Below are positions 1 to 6,222 of a stretch of 6,237 bases of DNA, piece after piece (position 1 is the stretch's first letter; each line of letters starts with the position of its first letter). The translations under genes were made by a program, and so were the position numbers. The stretch is from assembly GCA_009920225.1 (NCBI GenBank), contig RGAJ01000118.1:1-6237 (forward strand), given 5' to 3'. The notes beneath the pieces were generated by a model. That model did not search any database. It was not told where the DNA came from and saw only the letters and a program-made list of their open reading frames with translations. Origin of the DNA: Paracoccaceae bacterium. GTDB taxonomy: Bacteria; Pseudomonadota; Alphaproteobacteria; Rhodobacterales; Rhodobacteraceae.

Positions 1-1791
1 GAAAACATGATCGCGGCGATGAACCTTGTCCCAGACGAATATCGCGGTTTAGATCGGTTTGAGGCACGCAAAAAAGTCGTCGCTGATATCACCGCCGAAG
101 GCAATGCCGTGATGATCCCGAACCCCAAAGCGGGAGAAGAGGGCGAAGCGGACATGATCCCCTATGTCGAAGACAAACCTATCATGCAGCCCTTTGGCGA
201 TCGATCAAAAGTTGTGATTGAACCTATGTTGACCGACCAATGGTTCGTGGATACGGCGAAAATCGTTGGCCCAGCGTTGGATGCAGTGCGCGACGGTCGG
301 GTAAAGATCATTCCTGAATCGGGCGAGAAGACCTATTATCACTGGTTGGAAAACATCGAACCATGGTGCATTTCGCGCCAATTGTGGTGGGGCCATCAGG
401 TGCCGGTATGGTTTGACGAAGAGGGCAATCAATACTGTGCCGCGACCGAAGCCGAAGTCCGCGCAATGGCGCCTGGTAAAACGCTGACCCGCGATCCAGA
501 TGTGTTGGATACTTGGTTTAGCTCTGGCTTGTGGCCGATTGGGACTTTGGGTTGGCCCGACAAAACCGAAGCCTTGGAAAAGTACTTTCCAACATCAACG
601 TTGATCACTGGTCAGGACATTCTGTTTTTCTGGGTTGCGCGGATGATGATGATGCAATTGGCCGTTGTCGATGAAATCCCCTTTGATACCGTGTATCTGC
701 ATGGTCTGGTTCGTGACGCCAAGGGCAAGAAAATGTCGAAATCCACCGGCAATGTGATCGATCCCTTGGACATCATTGACGAATACGGGGCAGACGCGTT
801 GCGCTTTACCAATGCGGCAATGGCGTCGATTGGTGGCGTGTTGAAATTGGATATGAGCCGCATTCAGGGGTATCGCAATTTCGGAACCAAATTGTGGAAC
901 GCCACCCGATTTGCCGAAATGAATGGTGCCGCCTTTGGTGCGGCGCAACCGCAGCCGACGCAAACCTTGAACCGTTGGATATTGGGTGAAACCGCGAAGG
1001 TGGTTGCCGATGTCGACGCCGCTTTGGCAAGTTATCGGTTCAACGATGCCGCACAGGCGCTCTATGCCTTTGTGTGGGGTAAGGTGTGCGATTGGTATGT
1101 TGAGCTGTCAAAGCCATTGTTTAATGCAGATGATACCGCCGTTATTGACGAAACGCGCCAGACAATGGGGTGGGTGATTGATCAGTGTTTGATCCTTTTG
1201 CATCCAATCATGCCGTTCATCACCGAAGAGTTATGGGGTGCCGTAGCGCTGCGTGACAAAATGTTGGTGCACGCAGATTGGCCGACATATTCGGCCGCTG
1301 ATATGGTTGATGCGGACGCAGATCGGGAAATGAACTGGGTGATTGGATTGATCGAAGGCGTGCGTTCGGCGCGTTCGCAAATGCGCGTTCCAGCCGGTTT
1401 AAAGATCCCGATGGTTGTCACCGATTGGGATCAATCAGCACAAGACGCGTGGGCCCGCAACGAAACCATGATTTTGAAATTGGCGCGCGTTGTCGCGTTA
1501 GATCACGTTTCGGCGTTTCCAAAAGGCACCATCACGGTCGCAGTTCCTGGCGGAACGTTTGGTCTGCCATTGGCAGATATTATCGATATTTCAGCCGAGA
1601 AAGATCGCATCCAAAAGACTTTGGACAAATTGGCCAAAGAATTGGGGGGCTTGCGTGGTCGATTGAATAACAAAAATTTCGTGGCTTCTGCACCCGAAGA
1701 GGTTGTTGAAGAGACGCGGGCAAACCTTGCAGAGCGCGAAGAAGAGGATGCTCAGTTCAAAGCCGCCTTGGCGCGATTGAACGAATTGTGA
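1..1791 (+). CDS. valS: Valine-tRNA ligase, C-terminal part (5' end outside the window)
   Basis: Cytoplasmic class I aminoacyl-tRNA synthetase that charges tRNA-Val with valine. The reading frame is open from base 1, so the gene is cut by the window edge. About 596 of the usual 880-1000 residues are visible, and the N-terminal HIGH motif and most of the CP1 editing domain lie outside. Visible landmarks in order: the end of CP1 with LTDQWF (around nt 229-246), [11 protein letters not shown] (364-396), [11 protein letters not shown] (505-537), the ATP-binding KMSKS loop (730-744), the helical anticodon-binding domain with NRWIL and VWGKVCDWY (about 970-1125), and a C-terminal charged coiled coil (about 1590-1785) with the family phrase [15 protein letters not shown]. 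That tail, which contacts tRNA, separates ValRS from IleRS and LeuRS. The frame is intact through the TGA stop. It converges with hisE and is followed by a terminator. Residue identities are read directly; the function is known from the family. Confidence 0.97.
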   Translation, partial: ENMIAAMNLVPDEYRGLDRFEARKKVVADITAEGNAVMIPNPKAGEEGEADMIPYVEDKPIMQPFGDRSKVVIEPMLTDQWFVDTAKIVGPALDAVRDGRVKIIPESGEKTYYHWLENIEPWCISRQLWWGHQVPVWFDEEGNQYCAATEAEVRAMAPGKTLTRDPDVLDTWFSSGLWPIGTLGWPDKTEALEKYFPTSTLITGQDILFFWVARMMMMQLAVVDEIPFDTVYLHGLVRDAKGKKMSKSTGNVIDPLDIIDEYGADALRFTNAAMASIGGVLKLDMSRIQGYRNFGTKLWNATRFAEMNGAAFGAAQPQPTQTLNRWILGETAKVVADVDAALASYRFNDAAQALYAFVWGKVCDWYVELSKPLFNADDTAVIDETRQTMGWVIDQCLILLHPIMPFITEELWGAVALRDKMLVHADWPTYSAADMVDADADREMNWVIGLIEGVRSARSQMRVPAGLKIPMVVTDWDQSAQDAWARNETMILKLARVVALDHVSAFPKGTITVAVPGGTFGLPLADIIDISAEKDRIQKTLDKLAKELGGLRGRLNNKNFVASAPEEVVEETRANLAEREEEDAQFKAALARLNEL

Positions 1792-1793
1792 TT

Positions 1794-1815
1794 TCGGATC
1801 GCTTTCGCGATCCGA
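1794..1815 (+). repeat. Perfect 9-bp hairpin just after valS stop
   Basis: TCGGATCGC (1794-1802) and GCGATCCGA (1807-1815) form a perfect 9-bp stem with a 4-base loop (TTTC on the + strand, GAAA, a GNRA-type tetraloop, on the - strand). It starts 2 bases after the valS stop and sits directly before the terminator hairpin. It has no T-run of its own in either direction, so it is more likely an mRNA 3'-end stabiliser or a helper to the next hairpin than a terminator by itself. The structure is seen in the sequence; the role is inferred. Confidence 0.65.
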
Positions 1816-1816
1816 C

Positions 1817-1850
1817 AAACGCGCGTGGGCTGCGCCCCCGCGCGTTTTTT
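1817..1850 (+). terminator. Rho-independent terminator of valS
   Basis: AAACGCGCG (1817-1825) pairs with CGCGCGTTT (1839-1847), and the inner GGGC (1827-1830) pairs with GCCC (1834-1837), with one T/C mismatch and a 3-base loop. Six T (1845-1850) follow the GC-rich stem. This is a textbook terminator for valS, 25 bases past its stop. Read from the - strand the same stem is followed only by TTTG, so termination of the converging hisE transcript here would be weaker. Confidence 0.88.
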
Positions 1851-1885
1851 ATGAGTATTTGGACAAAGATGAAAAAGAGGTTGGA

Positions 1886-2200
1886 TTAATCGGCGTGGCG
1901 GGCGTTTTTTTCGGCGATGCCAGATTGATCCTGTCGGCGTGCGAGTTCGGCCATCACCTCATCCAAGCGGATATCGCGCGATTTGAGCATGACGAGCAGG
2001 TGAAAGAGCACATCGGCGGCTTCTGACACCAGTTTGGGGCGGTCGTTTTTGATGGCTTCGATGATGGCTTCGATCGCCTCTTCGCCAAACTTTTCGGCGC
2101 ATTTTTCTGGGCCCTTCGCCAAGAGTTTGGCGGTCCAGCTGCTGTCTGGATCAGCGTTTGCACGCGCTTCGATTGTTTTAAAGAGATCGTCGAGTGTCAT
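1886..2200 (-). CDS. hisE: Phosphoribosyl-ATP pyrophosphatase HisE
   Basis: Second step of histidine synthesis in the cytoplasm: hydrolyses phosphoribosyl-ATP to phosphoribosyl-AMP and pyrophosphate. The 104 residues match the usual length of stand-alone HisE, an all-alpha MazG-like fold. Visible signatures are SWTAKLLAKGPEKCAEKFGE (residues 21-40), the acidic metal-binding segment GEEAIE (39-44) and EAADVLFHLLV (60-70). There is no HisI domain, so hisI must lie elsewhere, as is usual in alphaproteobacteria. The ATG shares one base with the hisF stop (TAATG arrangement), and a GAGGA ribosome site (2208-2212, 7-base spacer) supports this start and translational coupling. It is the last gene of the hisA-hisF-hisE unit. 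No clear terminator of its own follows; the valS hairpins on the other side may serve both genes. Confidence 0.95.
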   Translation of the reverse strand: MTLDDLFKTIEARANADPDSSWTAKLLAKGPEKCAEKFGEEAIEAIIEAIKNDRPKLVSEAADVLFHLLVMLKSRDIRLDEVMAELARRQDQSGIAEKNARHAD

Positions 2201-2961
2201 TATCCCATCCTCATTGGAATACCTGCGGCGTGCATATGCGCCTTGGCTTGGCCGATTGTATATTCGCCAAAGTGGAATATCGACGCGGCCAAAACAGCAG
2301 ATGCCCCACCTTTTGTCACGCCTTCGACCAAGTGATCCAGCGTGCCAACGCCGCCCGATGCGATCACGGGAATATTCACGGCATCCGAAATCGCCCGCGT
2401 CATGGCCAGATTAAATCCGGATTTGGTGCCATCTTTGTCCATAGATGTTAGCAGGATTTCACCAGCGCCTTTTTCCGCGATCAGAGTTGCAAATTCCACG
2501 GCATCGATGCCTGTTGGTTTGCGGCCGCCATGGGTGAAGAGCTCCCATTTTCCGGGCGCAACGGTTTTGGCGTCAATCGCACAGACGATGCACTGTGATC
2601 CAAATTGATCTGCTGCTTCGGCGACCACATCGGGGTTTGCAACTGCGGCTGAGTTGAATGACACCTTGTCTGCGCCTGCCAGCAACAAGGCGCGTACGTC
2701 GTCAACGGTGCGCACACCACCACCGACGGTGAGGGGAATAAAACATTGCTCAGCTGTGCGGCGGACCATATCAAACATTGTGCCACGGTTTTCATGTGTG
2801 GCGTGAATGTCGAGAAAACAGATTTCATCCGCGCCTGCGGCGTCATAGCGAGCGGCTGCCTCAACAGGATCGCCCGCGTCGCGAAGGCCAACAAAATTCA
2901 CGCCCTTGACCACACGGCCATCTGCAACATCGAGGCACGGGATCAATCTGGTTTTAAGCAT
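2200..2961 (-). CDS. hisF: Imidazole glycerol phosphate synthase, cyclase subunit HisF
   Basis: Cyclase subunit of IGP synthase. It uses ammonia delivered by HisH to convert PRFAR to imidazole glycerol phosphate and AICAR. It is a 253-residue (beta/alpha)8 barrel, the standard length. Both catalytic aspartates known from the family are present: D11 in PCLDV and D130 in CAIDAK. The phosphate-binding loops TVGGGVRT (78-85) and ASGGVGT are intact. I chose the ATG at 2959-2961 because the protein then begins [12 protein letters not shown] as the family does, D11 and D130 take their canonical numbers, and GAGG (2968-2971) sits 6 bases upstream. The in-frame ATG at 3012 would add 17 unrelated residues read from inside hisA. 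The gene overlaps the hisA end by 8 bp and the hisE start by 1 bp, which suggests one polycistronic message. Its partner gene hisH is about 2 kb upstream, across an opposing gene. Confidence 0.97.
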   Translation of the reverse strand: MLKTRLIPCLDVADGRVVKGVNFVGLRDAGDPVEAAARYDAAGADEICFLDIHATHENRGTMFDMVRRTAEQCFIPLTVGGGVRTVDDVRALLLAGADKVSFNSAAVANPDVVAEAADQFGSQCIVCAIDAKTVAPGKWELFTHGGRKPTGIDAVEFATLIAEKGAGEILLTSMDKDGTKSGFNLAMTRAISDAVNIPVIASGGVGTLDHLVEGVTKGGASAVLAASIFHFGEYTIGQAKAHMHAAGIPMRMG

Positions 2962-3676
2962 TGAGGGCCTCAAGCGCTTTGGCCAAATCAATCGCGCCAT
3001 CATAGAGCGCACGGCCCGATATCGCGCCGTTTAGGGATACGCCACAGTCGCGCAGTGCAACCAAATCATCGATCGACGACACGCCGCCAGAGGCGATCAC
3101 AGGGATCGACACCGCGCGCGCCAAGTCTGCGGTTGCCTCAATATTGGGGCCCTGCATTGCACCGTCGCGGTTGATGTCGGTATAGATAATGGCGCAAACG
3201 CCTGCGTCTTCGAATGACTTGGCGAGATCTGTAACCATGACATTCGTTTCTTCGGCCCACCCTTTTGTGGCAACACGACCGTTACGCGCATCAATGCCGA
3301 CTGCGACTTTTCCGGGGAATTTACGCGCAGCATCACGTACCAGCTCGGGGTTTTCGACAGCAACTGTTCCCAAAATGACGCGGGCCAAGCCCTTGTCGAT
3401 CCAACGCGAAATCGTGTCCATTGACCGAATCCCGCCCCCCAATTGCGCAGGCACATTGCAATCGCGCAAAATCGCTTCGACGGGGGCGGCATTGACAGGC
3501 TCACCTTCGAAGGCGCCATTTAAATCCACCAAATGCAACCATTCGCATCCTGCGTCCACAAATGCGCGCGCTTGGGCTGCTGGGTCCGTATTGAACACGG
3601 TTGATTTGTCCATATCACCGCGCAAGAGGCGTACTGCATTTCCATCTTTTAGATCGATTGCGGGATATAGGATCAT
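2954..3676 (-). CDS. hisA: ProFAR isomerase HisA
   Basis: 1-(5-phosphoribosyl)-5-[(5-phosphoribosylamino)methylideneamino]imidazole-4-carboxamide isomerase, the Amadori rearrangement that makes PRFAR for HisF/HisH. It is a 240-residue (beta/alpha)8 barrel of normal length and a paralogue of HisF. Visible residues: catalytic D8 in [14 protein letters not shown] (78-85), the second catalytic aspartate in VGIDAR (D129), W140 in [16 protein letters not shown], and the phosphate loop ASGGVSS. The start at 3674-3676 gives the family N-terminus MILYPAIDL, with AAGGA (3685-3689) 8 bases upstream. An in-frame ATG at 3736 would add 20 basic residues without homology. It is the first gene of the hisA-hisF-hisE unit. 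I found no convincing sigma70 promoter in the 3677-3805 gap, so its promoter is unresolved. Confidence 0.97.
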   Translation of the reverse strand: MILYPAIDLKDGNAVRLLRGDMDKSTVFNTDPAAQARAFVDAGCEWLHLVDLNGAFEGEPVNAAPVEAILRDCNVPAQLGGGIRSMDTISRWIDKGLARVILGTVAVENPELVRDAARKFPGKVAVGIDARNGRVATKGWAEETNVMVTDLAKSFEDAGVCAIIYTDINRDGAMQGPNIEATADLARAVSIPVIASGGVSSIDDLVALRDCGVSLNGAISGRALYDGAIDLAKALEALNA

Positions 3677-3703
3677 CGGCCTTTTCCTTATTGCGTCACT
3701 TAG

Positions 3704-3717
3704 GTGCCGTTTGGCAC
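3704..3717. repeat. Short inverted repeat in the hisA / DUF2147 divergent gap
   Basis: GTGCC (3704-3708), a 4-base GTTT spacer and GGCAC (3713-3717) form a 5-bp perfect dyad 28 bases upstream of the hisA ATG. It could be an operator for the divergent gap, or a small hairpin in the hisA leader if transcription starts further upstream. Five pairs is short enough to occur by chance, so the call is tentative. Confidence 0.3.
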
Positions 3718-3754
3718 GGTTTTTCACAAAATGCAACGTGACCTTGGGTCGGGC

Positions 3755-3784
3755 TTGTCAGGAATCACGTTTCAGAGCAATATT
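3755..3784 (+). promoter_or_regulatory. Possible weak sigma70-type promoter for the DUF2147 gene
   Basis: TTGTCA (3755-3760) resembles a -35 box, and AATATT (3779-3784), 18 bases further on, is a 4-of-6 match to a -10 box. A transcript would start near 3790 and carry a short leader ending in a strong ribosome site. The match is modest, and this is the best candidate in the gap rather than a certain promoter. Confidence 0.3.
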
Positions 3785-3796
3785 TGAAAAACTGAC

Positions 3797-3803
3797 AAAG
3801 GAG
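3797..3803 (+). promoter_or_regulatory. Ribosome binding site that decides the DUF2147 start
   Basis: AAAGGAG is a near-perfect Shine-Dalgarno sequence. Two consecutive ATG codons follow. The first (3806) is only 2 bases away, too close for efficient initiation, while the second (3809) has a 5-base spacer, so 3809 is preferred. Confidence 0.7.
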
Positions 3804-3808
3804 TCATG

Positions 3809-4204
3809 ATGAAAAACCTTACGCTTGCTATCGGTGCTGCGCTGTTATGGGCCATGCCCGCGGTTGCGGACCCCATCTTTGGAACATGGAAAACGATTCC
3901 AGACGACAATGGGAATTATGGTCATATCGAAGTTAAAAACTGTGGCGGTACGATTTGCGGTACCCTGGCCAAAAGCTTTGACGGTGCAGGTAAACAAATT
4001 GCCTCTGAACACACCGGAAAGAAAATCGTTTGGGATATGAAACCCAATGGCGGTGGTAAATACTCAGGCGGCAAGATTTGGTCACCTGATCGTGACAAGG
4101 TCTATACATCAAAGCTCAATCTGCTCGACAACAACAGCTTGAATGTGTCGGGATGTATTGCGTTTATTTGCCGCGATGGTGGCACTTGGTCTCGCGTTAA
4201 GTAA
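3809..4204 (+). CDS. Secreted DUF2147 family protein
   Basis: Small exported protein of 131 residues from the preferred ATG (132 if the ATG at 3806 is used). A clear Sec signal peptide spans residues 1-20, with a lysine, a hydrophobic core and an AVA cleavage site before DPIFGTW, leaving a mature periplasmic protein of about 111 residues. The mature part reads as DUF2147 (PF09917): GTWKTI at the start, IEVKNCGGTICGTL, then KVYTSKLNL and the ending GCIAFICRDGGTWSRV. Four cysteines (C45, C50, C116, C121) in two CX4C pairs could form disulphides in the periplasm. The biochemical function of the family is not known to me; a beta-rich, lipocalin-like ligand-binding fold is plausible but inferred. 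It is transcribed opposite to the his genes on both sides and splits them, so a histidine role is doubtful. No + strand terminator is visible after the stop. Confidence 0.9.
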   Translation: MKNLTLAIGAALLWAMPAVADPIFGTWKTIPDDNGNYGHIEVKNCGGTICGTLAKSFDGAGKQIASEHTGKKIVWDMKPNGGGKYSGGKIWSPDRDKVYTSKLNLLDNNSLNVSGCIAFICRDGGTWSRVK

Positions 4205-4215
4205 CATTTTCTATC

Positions 4216-4268
4216 AAAAAATATCCTCGCCGAAGGCTTGCGCGCAGCGTAATCATGCGTCGGCGGGG
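4216..4268 (-). terminator. Probable intrinsic terminator overlapping the ATPase gene stop
   Basis: On the - strand, CCCCGCCGA (4268-4260) pairs with TCGGCGAGG (4233-4225) over 9 positions with a single C/A mismatch. An inner CGCA (4259-4256) / TGCG (4246-4243) stem sits above it. After ATA come six T (4221-4216). The left arm uses the last codons of the Dph6-like gene, and its TGA lies in the loop. Placement and T-run fit a terminator for the hisB-hisH-ATPase unit. The long interrupted loop lowers confidence. The + strand side has no T-run after the stem, so it should not end the DUF2147 transcript. Confidence 0.5.
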
Positions 4269-4948
4269 ATTAAATCGGCATAGGCAAAACCGTCGCGGAT
4301 CTCATGCTCGCCCCATGTCACGGGAATGGGGGCGCGAAACATCGGCATATTCACAACAGCAGTGTGAAATTCACCGTTTTCACCACAAGGGTCGATGGCC
4401 GCAGGCAGGTCCTGCAAAAACGCCTCGTCCAAACGACGACCTGCAAAGCTTGGGTCCAAGCGACTTGGATCACAAGTCACGACTCGAATATCAAACCCTT
4501 CCGCGATCATTTTGCGTGCCAATTGATCGGTGGGCTCCCCCCAGATTGGAAAGACGGGTCGAATGCCCGATCCTTCCAATTGTTTTTCGCGGTAGGCCCG
4601 CACATCTTCCAAGAAGAGATCGCCAAAGATCATCACCTCAACCCCGCGTTTCAACAATTCGGCGGTGGCGGTTTGCATTCTGTCTTCGTAGTCTTCATTG
4701 GTACAGGGCCACGGAAGCGGCACAGAAATCAGATCAAGCCCCAAGGCCTGCGCTTGCCGCTGTAAAACCGCATTGCGTGTGCCGTGCATTGCAACACGAT
4801 CAAACGCTTCGTTCGTCGTCGTGAACAAACCGACGATGTCATAGTCCCCCGACCGATGCGCCGTCAGCAGGGCATAAGAACAATCTTTACCAGAGGACCA
4901 CGCAACAACGGCCTTTGGTTTCGTGACCGGTAGAGTTAGGGTGTCCAT
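4253..4948 (-). CDS. PP-loop ATPase of the Dph6 / ATP_bind_4 family
   Basis: Cytoplasmic protein of 231 residues in the family of diphthine-ammonia ligase (Dph6; PF01902, N-type ATP pyrophosphatases). These enzymes adenylate a substrate so that an amide or similar group can be formed. The N-terminus carries the PP-loop as AWSSGKDCSYALL (16-28), a variant of SGGKDS with the last Ser as Cys. Further marks are FGDLFLEDVRAYRE (108-121), FPIWGEPT (133-140) and the strongly conserved DPCGENGEFHT (186-196) near the C-terminus. Archaea and eukaryotes use Dph6 to finish diphthamide on EF2; bacteria lack diphthamide, so the bacterial substrate is unknown and the diphthamide name should not be transferred. 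The ATG overlaps the hisH end by 13 bp, with only a weak ribosome site, which implies translational coupling. It is the last gene of the hisB-hisH unit. The family is confident, the function open. Confidence 0.88.
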   Translation of the reverse strand: MDTLTLPVTKPKAVVAWSSGKDCSYALLTAHRSGDYDIVGLFTTTNEAFDRVAMHGTRNAVLQRQAQALGLDLISVPLPWPCTNEDYEDRMQTATAELLKRGVEVMIFGDLFLEDVRAYREKQLEGSGIRPVFPIWGEPTDQLARKMIAEGFDIRVVTCDPSRLDPSFAGRRLDEAFLQDLPAAIDPCGENGEFHTAVVNMPMFRAPIPVTWGEHEIRDGFAYADLIPADA

Positions 4949-5571
4949 GTCAGAAAATTCCCAATCATGCGCAATCCGATGTCCGCGCTTTTTTCAGGGT
5001 GGAATTGCAATCCAATCATCGTATCGCATCCAACAATCGCGGTGATATCACCGCCATATTCGACATGCGCAAGACGATGGTCGGCCCTGTGCATTTTCAT
5101 GTGATAGGAATGAACAAAATACACATGATCCCCGTTTGAAACACCGTTCAAAACAGGATGTGTTGTGTCAATCACCAAATCATTCCACCCCATGTGCGGC
5201 ACTTTCAACGTCGCGTCATTGGGCGTGATCTTGATCACTTCGCCATCGACCCATCCCAACCCTTCGGTCTGCGTATATTCAAATCCGCGCAATGCCATCA
5301 GCTGCATGCCGACGCAAATCCCCATAAAGGGGCGGGCTTTGATCTGAACGGCTTCGACCATGGCCTCATAGACGGCTGAGGCCTTGAGCGCATCGCGACA
5401 CGCTGGAAACGCGCCATCCCCGGGCAAGACCAACCGATCTGCCCGCGCAACAACCTCTGCATCAGATGTCACAACAACATCGCCTGCATTCATTTCTTGG
5501 GCCATGCGCTCAAACGCTTTCTGCGCGGAATGCAGGTTTCCGCTTTCGTAATCAATAATCGCCGTTAACAT
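4936..5571 (-). CDS. hisH: Imidazole glycerol phosphate synthase, glutaminase subunit HisH
   Basis: Class I glutamine amidotransferase subunit that hydrolyses glutamine and channels ammonia to HisF. At 211 residues it has normal length. The catalytic triad is visible: C86 in FMGICVGMQL, and H191 and E193 in LQFHPEKS. The oxyanion-region loop reads LPGDGAF (49-55), where many relatives have PGVGAF. PHMGWN (125-130) and YFVHSYH (151-157) are also family signatures. The start gives MLTAIIDYESGN, typical of the family. The ATG is 5 bases after the hisB stop, with only a weak GAG nearby, so translation probably depends on hisB. The 3' end overlaps the Dph6-like gene by 13 bp. Confidence 0.96.
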   Translation of the reverse strand: MLTAIIDYESGNLHSAQKAFERMAQEMNAGDVVVTSDAEVVARADRLVLPGDGAFPACRDALKASAVYEAMVEAVQIKARPFMGICVGMQLMALRGFEYTQTEGLGWVDGEVIKITPNDATLKVPHMGWNDLVIDTTHPVLNGVSNGDHVYFVHSYHMKMHRADHRLAHVEYGGDITAIVGCDTMIGLQFHPEKSADIGLRMIGNFLTWTP

Positions 5572-5576
5572 TCAGC

Positions 5577-6164
5577 TCACAGCGCCCCTTTTGTCGATGG
5601 CAAGCTATTGGCCATACGCGGGTCTGTTTCGACGGCCTGTCGAAGCGCGCGCGCCACCGATTTGAATGCGGCTTCCGCGATGTGGTGACTGTTGAACCCA
5701 TGATTTTGATCGATATGCAACGTGATCCCGCCATGCGTTGACACGGCTTGGAAAAACTCGCGAACCAATTCGGTATCAAACGCACCAATTTTCTGGGTTG
5801 GGAAATCAAGGTTGAAAATCAAAAAGGGTCGCGCAGACAGGTCAAGCGCACATTGCACTTGGGCATCATCCATCGCCAAAAGACAACTGCCATAGCGGTT
5901 TATGCCTTTTTTATCACCCAAGGCCTTGGTCAAAGCTTGGCCCAATGCAATGCCCGTGTCTTCGACCGTGTGGTGATCATCAATGTGATAATCCCCTTCG
6001 GCACGAATGGTCATATCAATCAGCGAATGACGCGACAGCTGATCCAACATATGGTCAAAGAACCCGACGCCCGTTTGGTTGTCGTATTGCCCTGTTCCAT
6101 CCAAATTGATCGAGACCGAAATCTTGGTCTCTGCGGTGTTCCGTTCAATAGTCGCGCGTCTCAT
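5577..6164 (-). CDS. hisB: Imidazoleglycerol-phosphate dehydratase HisB
   Basis: Dehydrates imidazole glycerol phosphate to imidazole acetol phosphate. The 195 residues form the dehydratase alone; the phosphatase half found in enterobacterial HisB is absent. The two metal-binding halves are clear: [14 protein letters not shown] (34-47) with [10 protein letters not shown] (62-71), and [15 protein letters not shown] (155-169), which supply the histidines and glutamates that bind Mn(II). The C-terminus ends in the conserved PSTKG. The ATG at 6162-6164 is supported by AAAAAGG (6172-6178) with a 7-base spacer and by the typical [10 protein letters not shown] start. It is the first gene of the unit continuing into hisH and the Dph6-like gene, with a strong promoter immediately upstream. 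Confidence 0.97.
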   Translation of the reverse strand: MRRATIERNTAETKISVSINLDGTGQYDNQTGVGFFDHMLDQLSRHSLIDMTIRAEGDYHIDDHHTVEDTGIALGQALTKALGDKKGINRYGSCLLAMDDAQVQCALDLSARPFLIFNLDFPTQKIGAFDTELVREFFQAVSTHGGITLHIDQNHGFNSHHIAEAAFKSVARALRQAVETDPRMANSLPSTKGAL

Positions 6165-6192
6165 ACCGGTGCCTTTTTAATGTCTTTTCCGC

Positions 6193-6220
6193 CTTATAGC
6201 TTTGATTTGCACAAAGTCAA
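6193..6220 (-). promoter_or_regulatory. Sigma70-like promoter of the hisB-hisH unit
   Basis: On the - strand, TTGACT (6220-6215) is a 5-of-6 -35 box and TATAAG (6198-6193) a 5-of-6 -10 box, separated by 16 bases. Transcription would start near 6186, about 21 bases before the hisB ATG, so the leader is short and holds only the ribosome site. There is no room for a His-rich leader peptide or an attenuator. Confidence 0.72.
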
Positions 6221-6222
6221 AG
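6200..6222. repeat. Imperfect dyad over the hisB promoter, possible operator
   Basis: CTTTGATTTG (6200-6209) and CAAAGTCAAAG (6212-6222) are reverse complements apart from one extra base, with a CA centre. The outer perfect arms are CTTTGA and TCAAAG. The dyad covers the -35 box and the -35/-10 spacer, a position where a bound protein would block RNA polymerase. The symmetry is seen; the regulator is unknown, and part of the match comes from the AT-rich -35 sequence itself. Confidence 0.35.

Noticed and set aside
595..963. 122-codon open frame on the - strand inside valS
   Set aside because: Antisense shadow of the KMSKS region of valS, rich in His and Arg, with no family resemblance or ribosome site that I can see.
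2481..2894. 137-codon open frame on the - strand inside hisF in another frame
   Set aside because: Same-strand out-of-frame shadow of hisF; the hisF frame has intact catalytic residues.
2962..3012. Longer hisF start at 3012
   Set aside because: Would add 17 residues read from hisA with no match to the HisF N-terminus; the start at 2961 has a ribosome site and canonical residue numbering.
3677..3736. Longer hisA start at 3736
   Set aside because: Adds 20 basic residues before the family N-terminus [14 protein letters not shown] is well placed for the start at 3676.
3189..3809. 206-codon open frame on the + strand, antisense to hisA and ending at the DUF2147 start
   Set aside because: It lies almost wholly inside hisA, which is an unmistakable gene; its translation is low-complexity and Ser/Arg/Ala-rich with no recognisable domain. 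The TGA at 3807-3809 overlapping the next ATG looks like coupling but is coincidental.
4229..4237. Small GCC-GAA-GGC hairpin as a stand-alone terminator
   Set aside because: Only 3 bp and too far from the T-run; the larger stem 4225-4268 explains the region better.
4255..4824. 189- and 153-codon open frames on the + strand opposite the ATPase gene
   Set aside because: Arg/His/Pro-rich translations typical of antisense shadows; the - strand frame carries clear conserved motifs.
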